From NCBI RefSeq assembly GCF_901709675.1, contig NC_051100.1, forward strand, positions 9,460,786-9,524,785: DNA of 64,000 nt, in the 5' to 3' direction. Shown here one piece after another: positions 50,766 through 63,238 of the stretch (its first letter is position 1; each line of letters opens with the position of its first letter). The notes below the pieces were generated by a model. That model was not told where the DNA came from. It made no database searches and saw only the letters and a program-made list of their open reading frames with translations. The stretch comes from Syngnathus acus. Lineage: Eukaryota > Chordata > Actinopteri > Syngnathiformes > Syngnathidae. The position numbers and the translations under genes are program-made.

Positions 50766-53394
50766 TGACCCAATAAATCTGGGGCTGCACATCCAAATTC
50801 AATGCAATTTTCTTGGATGTCCATATGAACGTTTTGGACAGTTCTCTGCTTTTCAAATGTCCTTTGGGCAAAGGCCTCTTTCAGTTGATGACTATGCCCC
50901 AGTGAACAAGGCAAGGTCTGCAAAGGTATGCTTGGAAATAAATCAATGCAAAATTCCTCTGACCAAACCTTGTACAAAAGTCTTACCCAGATGATTTAAA
51001 GATTATGTCGCAGTGTTTTTACTTCCTGGTTGGTTCTATGGCCAAGTCTCCAATTGTTTTTGTTGTCTAGCTGGCTTACAAAAAATGAGAAGAATAACAC
51101 AAACTGTGATTAATGGTGCAATGTTCATAACGTCCATTATTATAATACCGCTCCCATGGGCAGATAAAAATCAAATAACCATGCCAAATTATTGATGTGA
51201 TCCATTTGTCATAATGGAAGGGTAATGGAGGTTCTCAAAACATTTTTGGTCCTTAAATGGCTATGCTGAATCAGAAATCGTTAAAGACTGGCATGAATTC
51301 ACACGCCTCGAACGGAATGTGAAAGCCTTTGACAGTAATTCATAAAACTAACAAAAAACAGTCACCAAAGTGATTCAGCCGAGTCACTTATGTTGTGGTC
51401 AAGCTATTAAAATCTCGACCAAACGTCAATAGCTTTACGAAGGCGTGCGTGTAAATCATGAGACCATGAAACAGTTTCCCTTCCTCACATCCGTCATTGG
51501 AGACTAATCTGTTGTCTCCCATAACTTCATGGCTGCCAAGGGTCATTCGCCCTAAGGCACCATCACAGACTTTATCCCCTCAGTGGACAGATGTAGTGGC
51601 ATAAGGGGGCGGTGGGGGCGGCCCGGATGCCCTCTCTCCGCCGCTCTGACCTCTCGCTCTCCTCCAGAGTCTGAGAAAGGGTCTCGAGGTTGAGGGGGGT
51701 CCTGGGGACTGGACACATTGCGGAATTAATTAGACACTCGGTTACCACTGAGCCTAATGTTTGGCCTCCCCCTCCTTGAGGTTAACTCCTTCCTGACAGG
51801 CAGGGAAAGTAATGGGGCCTCTGTGGCTCATTGGACCGCAGACAACTCTGCTGTGTCCTCTCACTGATAATTGATGCACATTCGGATCACACAAACACAC
51901 ACACGCAGGGAGGAGATGGGATGTGTGAGGCGGTGGGTGACAGTCGGGAATACTTCAACCCATCAAAGGCTTTTGCGGGTCATTTTATGGAAACAAAGGA
52001 ACTCTTTGGGCGCATTATCTATCATCGAACAACACGCTAGGAGTGATTGAGGAGGCCAGAAAAGAAGAAAGCAAGCGTGCGCCGACAGGATGTCCCTCTG
52101 GGTTGACGGCAGAACAAACGGTAGAGAGCGAGGAGAAGGGAGCCTACCTCTGTCGGATGTACGGTGGGCTCGCAGATGTGCTTCAGCGTGTGAAAGATTA
52201 CTTCCCCCTAAAATTTGCCAGGTCTGGTTTTCACAGCGCTTTTGGCAACAACTTTAATCAGATGTGTCTCTGCCCATTGCTGAAGTAATCGAACTCATTC
52301 GACAGCAGTAATCTGATAGGAGAGGACTTGGAACATTAAGACTCGTGTTTCATTTGATTAATTCATAGCCTACAGGATCTGTCCGATAGAAAGTCAAGCG
52401 CAGCATGAGATCATGACCCTGAGTTTCTAAACAATAAACATCTGTAGTGAACCGTGTTGCGCCCTCACCTTTCCTCTCTCATTTCATCCTGCTGTATACC
52501 CTTTTTTCCCCTGCGATAATATATTACAATCCACCTACACATGGTGCACACACACATACACCTGGAACTGCCGTCCTGTAAAGGCACCCAACCAGCCATG
52601 TACTAAAAATATGTCATGACTTGTATGCTGCTGAAAATAGATTACTTCGGCTTGAGGCACATATCACCATAACGCCTGTGTTAAAGCTGAGTCTGACTTC
52701 TTGAATGCCTGAAAAAAGCAAATATGAGGGGTCCTTACGTGCCTTTCCTTTGACAACATTCTGTTATTTAGTAGTCACCGGTGTATAATCATCCTGGCTT
52801 CAGTGATTCCATTTCCATTATGGTTTTAATAAAGATAATCACTGTCGTTGAGAGCATAGCTCTATGTTTTATACTCTCAAATTAGACCTTTCAAAGGAAG
52901 GCAAAGTGCCTTTTAACATCCATATACCTTACTTGTTGTTAAGGAAAGCATATTTAATCATATTTGTTCTTCTGCAGTTGCTCCACACAATGAAGAACAA
53001 TTTTTGACCTGTCTGAATGAGTGTGCATTAAATTGGGTTAGGGGCAGTGTCTATGCTGCCAATCACACTGAAACATGCATCAATGAGTTTTCAACTGAAA
53101 TATGAAAGGAAAGATTTTGTTTTATGTGTGACTGCACTATCACCACAGCTCACTAAGCACTTTCAAGAAGGTATGGGAAAAAATATTTTTGTTAAAAGCT
53201 CGTCATTGGAAAAAAAAAATCAACGAATAGCCCTTTTGAAAGACGTTGATCATTTTCATCTACAGCATGTCTTAAATATCGATGCAGGGAGGCGAATTGA
53301 AAGAGTTGGAAGTTTAATACTGAAGACAAGCAATTGTCGCTGTCATGATGAATGACGAATAAAGGCCTTATAACATTTCATCGATACCATTGAG
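50766..53394. other. Gene-free interval
   Basis: No gene recognised. The 51,550-52,290 block is GC-richer, contains AATTAATTAG and few repeats, and could be regulatory. Its small frames (51831-52040, 52043-52288) have no domain. Confidence 0.45.
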
Positions 53395-53854
53395 TACATT
53401 TACATGCAGTCAATATTCGAGTTAAGATCAGAATTCGTATTTCGGAAACAATCGGAATAACCCGTTGGCATACTTCAACGGACATAGTTACTCTAGACTG
53501 AAACGACGACGCATATCGACGTCAAGGCGCAAATGGACCTCATTTCCACTTTTTACTTTGTACCGTCAACAAAACACATTATGATTATTTTCTTGTAGTC
53601 TTGCCCTCTTGTACGCTGCTGTGACAAGAAAATGTCCCCACTGTGGGATAAATAAAGTTCTATCTAATCTAATCTAATCGTCATGTCACTCACCACAGGA
53701 ATAAAGCAGTCTGTTTCGCCCTCACTCCAAAAGTGTGCTTTGCTGCTTGGTCTCAAAGCTCAGCCATGATTGTTTACATCTGCTCGTGTGAGTTGCACGC
53801 CAGACGTACGGCCTGTCTATATACACAAACTCTTATTGACTGCATGTAAACGTA
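53395..53854. mobile_element. Composite inverted-repeat element with a LINE-like tail inside
   Basis: TACATTTACATGCAGTCAAT at the left and ATTGACTGCATGTAAACGTA at the right are near-perfect inverted copies. Inside, at about 53605-53680, lies CCCCACTGTGGGATAAATAA followed by (TCTAA)n, like the 3' tail of L2-type LINEs or SINEs that use such tails. The likely history is a non-autonomous DNA element containing a retroposed fragment. Confidence 0.6.
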
Positions 53855-56800
53855 GTCGGTGTGAAAGTGGCTAATGATGAAGCTGACCAAATGACATGAA
53901 AATATCATTTGTCCTACAAGTACGTCTTGGAATGATTTAGTCACACAGTGAAAAAACAACTTGGAATGTGGTTGTGGAAACATGACCGTCAGATAAAGTA
54001 CAAGCCTAAGAGGTGAAACAGTAAATTCCAGTTTGACAAAGTTCCATTGTGTGTATTACTGAAAAGTGAAAACATCCTTTTCCAGCAGGAAAAGCCTTCC
54101 ATTCTGTTTTTCGCTCTTAGTTCCATGAAAAAAGGTTACCCAGTTCCTTAAAACTGCTTCTGGTAAAATCTTCATTGGAGGGAGTACTTCTTACTTCTGG
54201 CACTTCTGGCACATCTAAACCACACCTGCCTTTCCCCACATCGGAATTTTATCATCTCAAGATTTGGCAAGATGAATTAGTAAGATTGCAAACCTCTACA
54301 CACGCCAATACAGCTGCTTCGCAATGCATCCAGAATTATTGATATTATTAATGATTTCTTTTAACTGTTGGGTTGATCACAAATGAGTAGTAGTTAAGCA
54401 AGAGGACAAACAAGAACATAATAGTTAAAAGTTATGAAAAATTCAAGCATTGTCTCCGCTGTCCAATGCAGTGCACTGAAACCATGCCCCGCTCAAATGT
54501 AAACCATCAGTCAATATGTTTTCTGTTCAACACTTTAACTACTCGCCATGAAATCAATTTAGCTCCTGAATTTCATGTACAAAATAGTGAACGCATTCAA
54601 ACAAATTCATCCATACATAGAATATCACTGGTGAGCAATTCAAATGTTTGTTGGTTCAGAAAATGCATTAACCCTCAGTCTTAGCCTTTTCTAAAATAAC
54701 AGCCTATGAGCGGCTTCCAAAAGCTTTCCTTTGACCTTTGGCTTAACAGGATGACTGACCTGTGAAGGATACGGAGACTGCCTGGCTATTACCTTGGCTT
54801 GCCTAATGTTTATGCTTGGAGGGGTGTGTCAGGATGAATGCAAGACTCAGATTCTTTGGAAAAACGGAAGGTGCACTCTGCCCCTTGGCAAGATTTGAAT
54901 GTCAAGTGTAGATGGATTTTGAACAATGTAACAACAACAAGTAGGGCTCATGAAAAACGTCCCGCAGTCTCTGAGCCCAAAGAGAATGCACACATCAGAT
55001 TTTCAGTCCACTTTGTTTTGCAGGTGAATTAATATTGCTACAAATAGCTCTGTGCTACAAATAGCTCAGTGCATAATATATCTTATCAGCAGAGTATTTG
55101 TCATTGGATATCTTAACTCTTTAACATTATGGTGATAAAGTGTGTTTCCTTGATTATGGTCGCACAATGAACAATGACCGGTGTCAAGTTTCTCTCTCGG
55201 CCTGTGACTCTCAAATACCGTGTCCACTGCAAAGTGAGCCCTAAGTTTTTTATTACACCCTCCAATTGGTTCTCAACTAACCACCCCCTTCTAACACAGG
55301 TGGTGGGATGGAGTGCAATTCCCTTGTTCTATATAAGCACCAAGAGAGGACAGAAAAGAACTAAGCCATATTTGTTTGGAATGTCATCTGGTTACAGATG
55401 TGACGCCAGACTAACAATGTCTGTGCTCTATGGACCACAAAAGAAGCAAAGCACTTCATCAAAAATAACAGTAACTGTCATGTAGCATACCCCATGAATA
55501 CAGTTAGTATTGCATGTCACACATTTTACTGTGATCTTAAAATTTTAGAAAATGTTTTTGAATGTTAGGGAATTCCATAAAAAGCTGCTTGGGTTTTTCT
55601 TTTTTTTTTTGACGTGCTTGGCATTTGCCTGGGTGGCCCCATACCACCATTGGGGTGGGAGGTGGGGGGTTGCTCGGGTACGTACACAATACTGCATTAT
55701 ACATAGAGAACCCCACCCACATTTTTCTCCATTTACACTCCTATACATTCCATGATGTGTTTTGGGGAATTGTGTGATGAGGCCCACACAGCAAGATGAG
55801 AACTTGAGCATAGTGTGACGGAAAAGCTTGTAAGATTGCCATTATAAGCGATAAAACACTAAAATTGTAGAAATTGTATTAATATTAAGTACGCTAATTA
55901 GAGTTCTTATATTAATTGTGGCAAAAATTAATTCAATGTTTTTATACTATGGTAATTGTTATCTAATCATTCTGAATGGTCTGAACATCTTTTGAGGGCA
56001 GCGTCAATTAGATTTATGCTGCATGGAGAGTTGTGCCATTAAGGAGGATGATGTGGCTGGACTTGTTCTTTAAAATATCAACTTCTGGTTGCAACATAGT
56101 CCGAGTAGTAGTGCACATTAACTAATAATCAATTCTTCATAACAAGCCATTGAAAAAAAACTGTCTGATGAACTCCCACTTCCCAGTGACACTGAATAGC
56201 ATACAATGGATGCATGCGTTATGTCCATACCGTATGAGTTTTCTGTATCTCCATCAAAAAGGTCTGCAAGAAAACAGAACAGTAAAAAGGAGTGTGAGAA
56301 TACTTTATATGGCATGGCCATAGAATGCATGTGGACTGAAGTAATGAAATCCCTAATGATTTTAAAATCCCCCTTTTCAGTTCCAAAAAGTGGATGGTTC
56401 CAAGAAAAGAGGTCTGCTCTAGTCACCTTTGCTTAATACGCTTACATTCTTGGTTCTCTTTGCAAAGTCAAGTTTAAAACTAAACGTTGTGCTCCTCGTG
56501 AGTTGACAGGGATGTGGAGATGGATTGTTAGGCCAAATGGTATGACCTTGGGCAAGCTGCCGTCATCAGAGAAGAAATCATCCATTTGGCTAAATCATTA
56601 TCTCCACGCACTTGTTGATCCTCTAAAATATGGGAGGGCTTGCAGAAAATGTTGACTACAGCTGCAAACCTTCATGTAGTAGCCACGGACCATAACCATG
56701 TGAGCACTTTCCATTTTTTTTTTTCCATTAGTCCAGATGAACAGAGCGCCATTGAAACAGAGACGACTCCCTCACGACTGACCCCTTAAATGGTGGCCAT

Positions 56801-57224
56801 GCCCTTTAACCCCACCACCATCCTGTCACAGGAGCACACTTCTAGACGTACAAAGCAAACATTGGTACTCATTGGAAAATGGAAATGTAATAAGTGGTTT
56901 AAGATTATAGCCAAGAAGCATTTCCTCTTAATCAATCTATGTCACAAGTTCTCTTCTAATTATTATGTTTAATTGTGTTGTGTCCTAAATTTAATTCATG
57001 CACAAAGGCGATGCTCACTGGGCTTGTATTGTATGGTTGGTTTACTAGTAAAGATTGTGTTACAGTTATGTTATTTTGCGTCAGCTAAACTGGTATTGGT
57101 GTTTCGGGTCCGAGCACCAACTTTTGTTTTGACATGCATTTGACAGTTTTCATGCGGTCTGAGACTTGGTAAACAACAATTGAGTGTTTTTAACCAGGAA
57201 TGGGGACAAATGTTTGAAATATAC
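53855..57224. other. Gene-free interval
   Basis: No gene, known repeat or RNA recognised. Only short chance frames and short homopolymers occur. Confidence 0.45.
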
Positions 57225-57235
57225 TGTGTAGCGTG

Positions 57236-57603
57236 AGGCGGCTCGGTGGCGCACTGGGTAGCACGTCCGCCTCACAGTTAGGAGGGTGCGGGTTCGATTC
57301 CACCTCCGGCCCTCCCTGTGTGGAGTTTGCATGTTCTCCCCGGGCCCGCGTGGGTTTTCTCCGGGCACTCCGGTTTCCTCCCACATCCCAAAAACATGCT
57401 TGGTAGGCCGATTGAAGACTCCAAATTGTCCCTAGGTGTGTGTGCGAGTGCAAATGGTTGTTTGTCTCTGTGTGCCCTGCAATCGGCTGGCAACCGGTTC
57501 AGGGTGTCCCCCGCCTACTGCCCGTTGACCGCTGGGATAGGCTCCAGCACTCCCGCGACCCCCGTGGGGACTAAGCGGTTCAGAAAATGGATGGATGGAT
57601 GGA
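57236..57603 (+). mobile_element. Complete tRNA-derived SINE
   Basis: The head carries an A-box-like TGGCGCACTGGG (57247-57258) and a perfect B box GGTTCGATTCC (57291-57301), the internal RNA polymerase III promoter of tRNA genes. A GC-rich core follows (GGAGTTTGCATGTTCTCCCC and onward), then a (GGAT)n tail. An 11-base perfect duplication TGTGTAGCGTG flanks it (57225-57235 and 57604-57614), showing insertion by target-primed retrotransposition. It is the least mutated of the copies in the window. The 210-codon frame over it is a shadow. Confidence 0.88.
57247..57301 (+). promoter_or_regulatory. Internal Pol III promoter (A and B boxes) of the SINE
   Basis: The A-box-like sequence differs from TRGCNNAGYNGG at one position (C for G). 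The B box GGTTCGATTCC fits the consensus fully. The spacing of 32 bases is within the tRNA range. Confidence 0.7.
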
Positions 57604-57614
57604 TGTGTAGCGTG

Positions 57615-60600
57615 TGTTCAGACACAGCATTAGAATTAGCAGCAAACAATTTGAAAGGGAAATGTTGTTTTGCTCTTCCACACCCTTCTGTCATTTGTCT
57701 TTTCTTAAGTGAGAGAGAAAGCGAGACAAAGAGAGAGTACTCAAATGCGAGGGGATTTCTTTTATCCTTCTTTTGTATTCATGTTCTTGTTTTTTTCCAA
57801 GTGGAAAAGCAGCACGTTTTGTGGAATCCAGTCAGCCCACGCACTCTGTCAGGACACTTGATTCCAATTAGATATTTTTCTTTGCTGTCTTGTTCTGGCC
57901 TGTCTGGGCCTCTTGCTTTCATCCCTCCCATTGCCCTCCCTCGCTGTTGAACTCTCCCCACCTCTTTCTCACATATGTCCTCTTCGAGTCCAATATGCCA
58001 TGCTTTATTTGTTCGGCCCAAGATCAGGCGACCCATGTTAAACGCAAGACACATTAGGGCTGCGACAAAACTATTAAATGTTTTCCGTTCTATTGCGCAA
58101 AGCAAGTGAATATTAACCTATGGATCCTTTTGATTATAGTGTGAGGTCAGTCTTACGCAGTCACAGTCCTCCCACACATTCACTAATGATAGCCTTGCGC
58201 CAAGTTTGTACAATACATTTCAGCCACAGTACATTGGCCACATGCAATTCCTCATCCAAATTACTGTGATTAAAAAATTCCAACAACTTTTTATATGTTG
58301 CTTCTTGCTTTGTACGTGGTCGTCGCCTGTCTCTGCTTTCCTAATTCAGCAAACAGGGGTTATTAGTCTCACAGATTTGTGCCCCCTGCTTTAGACTGAC
58401 ACAATGTAGTAAAAGTCTGTTTAATGTACAGTATCCAAGAATAGAAATGAAGCTCCATTTCAGTATAAATAACAGAAAAGCTCAATTTCTCTGTTCTTGC
58501 GGGCCTCGACAAATGATTTAGGGCACATCTCTCTTTAACCTAAACACTTCCAAGCATGGGGTTCCTCTGCAGCGTCCAGCCCGTCACTCCACAAGTGAGG
58601 CCTCAAGTTTCCACGAGCAAAGCTATTGTGTATGTCAGCAGCATCCATCATGTAGATGTACAACTCTGGAAAGTTCTTTTTTTTTCTTTTTTACAGTTTG
58701 CAATTTCATGGCGAGCCACAATAAAAGTACAACGTTTAATTTAGTGTGTTCACTATTGCGAATGTCATTTTGTGGGGGTTGTGAAAATGGAGAGTGTGCA
58801 ATTGAGTTTGTTATTGAGCTGGCAAGCTGGTCTTTCATTGGATGTAATTGCCTGATGGTGAGCTAAATGGATTTCTATTGGAAAGGCTGAACTTCAGTGT
58901 CACTTTGTGGTCACACACCATCAATTAATGCCTCTGGACAGGATTTTTCTACAGCTGGGCCAGGTTCCATAACAAGCTCAGTTTAGAACTGATACTCAAG
59001 GGACAGATTAGTACCAAAAATTGCATGTGGGGGACGGTATCTGCATGCCTGCTTGCTTCAGCAAATAAATGACTTATTGCTCACATGGGTCGAACCCTTC
59101 GACCCAGGGAGAGGAGATATGGATGAGAACATAGCCTATGGTCAAGGAGAAATTGCATTTACTATGTCCAAAAAAAAATCATCAAATTGCCTCTAAACAC
59201 AAAGCACGTCCGCCTTATCCGGAAGATAAAAATCAAAGCTGTGCGTGGACTGGATGTAGATGGCAGATGGACTTCTACGATGTTATTTCCAGATGACTAC
59301 ATTTGGCCATGCTTTCCAAAACCTCTAAAGCAAACTTTTCATAATTGGTAGATAAATCAATTCCAATTGGGTAAACAACCCCTATTCAATGACAAATGAG
59401 AAACTCATGTCATGCAAATTAACTCATGCAAGGGAAGCCAAACAAAGTAAAGTGGCACAAATCATTCCCATGAAAAATATGATTAAGCAGCACCACCAGC
59501 TAGGAGCCACTTATGAGTTCCATGTATGTAGTATCTCTGTATCTTTACTGCTATTTTTCTATAACAGTCCTTTTATTTTGTTTAACAAAATTGCGGGTAC
59601 TCTTAAGAAAAGAAAAACTCACAATGGCCACTGAAATAACTTGAAACTGACAAGACTGGAATTTACCAAAAAATGCATATTGACAAACCTTGTGTGTATT
59701 TTTAGCATCTGAGACAAAACCCAAACTGTTTGGCAAGTCACATCAGTTCTATGTTTACAGAAACAAAAACACAAATAACTGCTGTGAGACATGGGGGATG
59801 TTCTTTTATTTTCTGGGACTGCTTTGCTGCCTCTAGCACAGGGGTGTCTTAATATGTGCAGATTGCAATGAAATCTCCAAACTATCAAAGCATTTCCCGA
59901 AATGTGGTAGGCTTGGTTTCAGCTACAAGTCATGGGCCCTCCAATGGATTCAACTACAGAGCTGAAAAGACCCAAGAATGGCTAAAATAGTAGCATTGAT
60001 TGACATCTAGTCAAGCAAAGTTGGGACCACACAGGGTAATCCTTCATGGCTCTTCAAGGGCAAAAGCACGCATGCATGAATGATGGCCACTGGAGAAGAA
60101 GCCCAGCCTTGCCCCCACCTCCTTTCCTCTTAAAAAGCACTCGCTCTCCTTGAGTGTCTCCAGAGTGGGACAGATGCAACAAGGCAAGCCGACCTTCTTG
60201 GATGGGTCAAGGGAAAACACAAGGACGGTTGGCGGAGGGGGGTGTTGACCTTAGTGGAGGTATGCATCACTCAGCGAAGATGATGCCATCTTGGTGCACA
60301 AACACAGGCCCAAACGTGAAAAAAAAATCACGGTGGGGGTGGAATGAATGAATGAGTCTTGCCCTTGGATGTCTAAATTTCACAAGATAACCAAAGACAA
60401 GCATGCTCTGTCCAAGGCTGAGGGACGTTTCGACGTCCCATTGACGTTGTCTGTCAGATCTGAAGGAGAGATTGTTCATGCCTCTTACAGTTTCTAGTAC
60501 AGTGATGAGGCCCTTCAACTGAACAATAGCCACTTCATCCATCTGTCTCCTTGTGCGCCTCCGCCGTCTCTACTATTCTGTCTCCATATCCAACACCCAC

Positions 60601-61200
60601 TCAAGTGACTGTATAAATTCAGATTATGGAAGAATTATTTTGGTCTGTCTGGCAATTAAATGCTCTTATGTGTGGCTTTCCAAGGCAGCCAGCCAAGCTC
60701 CCATCGGCACCAGTCCCAGTCAAATCTAATTCTACAAGCGTCTGTGGTAATGTCTTTGTCTGTGGTAAGGCGTTTTTATCAGAAGGGAATGTGTCACTTT
60801 GGATTGAAATATCCCCTTCCTCTCACGCTTCCTGAATCCCTTAGCGCAACAAAAAAGCAAAGAAGGATTTATTTCCCACGTGTAGATCCAAACAAGATGA
60901 GACCATCTCAAAGTCATCAGACATTTGTGAGACACTCATTTCTTTTTATTCAAGTCTCAAGTTTTATTCCTCACTGACATGAAACCTTAAATTTACCATC
61001 TCTGTTGGAAAGGACATTTAAGTGATGAGGTTGCATAAAGTAGTAAAAATCCATTAATGTAACATAGATACATGTTTATTTTGGAAATTAGTGACATTCA
61101 ACACATCAGAAGGCCCACCGACTTTATTTCCAAGAGACATCACGTCAGAGCCATCCTCACCACATTGAGCCGCAAGCGAAGGTCGCTCTCAACAGTTGCG

Positions 61201-61256
<56 letters not shown>

Positions 61257-63232
61257 GTTGCCCTTAGATGGGAGTCACTAACTGTGGCAGAGTCTGGCAT
61301 CTAGCCAGAAGAGAGAATCTTAAGTGCGGAGCCCGGCCTTGCCTCAACCCAAATGTAAGAACCACTTTAAACACATTCTTTCACATATTTAACACGGCAG
61401 CTCAACAGCTGAGGTCTCCCAAGCACGGTTGAATCAGTTCGGGTCAGTGTGCAGAGGGCTGATACAGCATGGGGGGGCTGTGGGATTAAGCTATTACCTT
61501 AACCGCAGGAAGTGGGTGAAATATGATACTAGGTCATTTCACCAAGATCTCTTGCTAAGCAGTGCATATAGATTTTTTTTACATATTTACTTTTTCCAAA
61601 CTCACACACAAATAGGCCCTATGTCAAGACATCTTCAGAAGATTATTTATTTCTTTAGAGTTTGAATTCAAAAGCTGAAGACTGATCTCAAACTTTTACA
61701 TTTTCTATTGCCACATTTGTTCAGAAAAGTTGATGGCTTGCATTTATGAATAAAATTTCCGGAATGCATGCACCTGATTATACAAAGGGTGTTGATTTTA
61801 ATAAACCGACAACCTTGGTAAGAGTAAGTTACAAAAATTGATCTAAATCATGTCAAACATAAAAAAAATATATGAAAATCTATCTAATAATGTAACTATC
61901 TGGCAATGAATTGACAACAAAAGATTTTTTTCCCTTTTCTTTTATTGTACTGTCCAAAACCACTGATGTCATTAGAGCAGCAAGGCAGTTACCACAAATC
62001 ACATATATTTTCCTAAGGGAGCAGTAAAATATTTTCATTTATGAGACTACCATTATCTCATGGAGCATGATGGACAACTCACGCCGGACTTACCTAAAGA
62101 CATCCTTCCATTCCTGCCATTTAATGTACTCACATGAATTCATTTTTAACTGTTATTTTAATACTACAGCAGTAATATAATTGGAGATTGTAAAATGTTT
62201 TAATAATTTGTGGTGATTATAATGATAGTGTAAAGCCACAATGTAATGCAGGAACAAATGACACTAATTTTGTTTTCATATGTTTATTGTACAATATAGA
62301 TACAGTATGTAAATAAAAGGAGACACTTATCTCAATTTGTTCTTATTTCTTCTAGATACACACAGCAGCTGGTCTAACATACAATCTGCTAAAATTCTTT
62401 CTCCACGGTAGCTCACATCCTCTTTTCCTCCACCTGACTCTGTAGAAGCACTTGTAGTTGTTCTTTGCTGTACCACAATAAATGTAATAGTGCAGTGTGA
62501 GTTTGAATTACATCACACTCATCGTTATGGGCCACCGAGATGCTTGTGGTACAACAAGCTCAGCCATCTTGACTGACTGAAAGGTGAACACAAACATTTT
62601 TGTGAAAATAACATTTTGCCAAATATCTGTTCAATATTTTCAATTGAAAATCCTTCTATGTACAGTCTGGTAAACACAGAGTTCAGCCAAGCTACAGAAG
62701 CCATGATCGTAATGTGAAAAGTAACTAGAGATGGGAATAGAAAAAGAAAGGCTCTCTTTAAAAGCTGATTTCCAGTAATTCAATTCCTAGAACTCTTTTC
62801 CCCACCAAATAAATGAAATCACTCATCAATTCCTCTTGGAAAAAGACAAGAAAAAAAAGGAAAAGCACACTGACTGGGCAGGGGTTTTGCTGCTAGTGAG
62901 GTCACATAAAGTGTTTGGTTCTTGGGCTGTGATTTGGCCGTTAGGTGGATAAATTAAAACAAAAAACAACACACACACTATGGTAATCCAGCCACTTATT
63001 TTTCTTCCCTCCCCAAAGGTTACATTGCAGATTGATTGCTATAAATCTGTTCACAGTTTAAAGATATTAAAGCGTGAAAGAAAATAAACCCTTTTCTACT
63101 ATTTAATTCCCTCACCTATGAGAATTGATATAGAATCGTATTCATAATGCATCGGGAACACCCAAGCCTTAATAAAACCTTAGGCGATTAGAAAGCAACT
63201 TAAAGCTTTGCTTTACATAATTAAACAAACTG
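57615..63232. other. Gene-free interval
   Basis: No gene recognised. It holds the (AC)n at 61204-61252. The last kilobase may belong to a longer 3' UTR form of the gene beyond the window, since another AATAAA on minus lies at 62283-62288. Confidence 0.4.
61204..61252. repeat. (AC)n microsatellite
   Basis: About 24 uninterrupted AC units, the longest dinucleotide array in the window. Confidence 0.92.
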
Positions 63233-63238
63233 TTTATT
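63233..63238 (-). terminator. Candidate poly(A) signal
   Basis: TTTATT on plus is AATAAA on minus, next to a TG-rich stretch downstream. A second AATAAA at 62283-62288 (minus) could end a longer form. Confidence 0.35.

Noticed and set aside
50452-50994. 180-codon plus-strand frame
   Set aside because: It runs through the hAT-like MITE at 50469-50757 and past its target duplication; no domain is visible.
57236-57305. tRNA gene
   Set aside because: A and B boxes are present, but the sequence is the head of a SINE and does not show a full cloverleaf.
57318-57950. 210-codon plus-strand frame
   Set aside because: Most of its first half is the SINE at 57236-57603; the rest is random sequence.
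59839-59900. CAGGGGTGTC, like the left end of the MITE at 23639
   Set aside because: No inverted partner or target duplication was found within several hundred bases.
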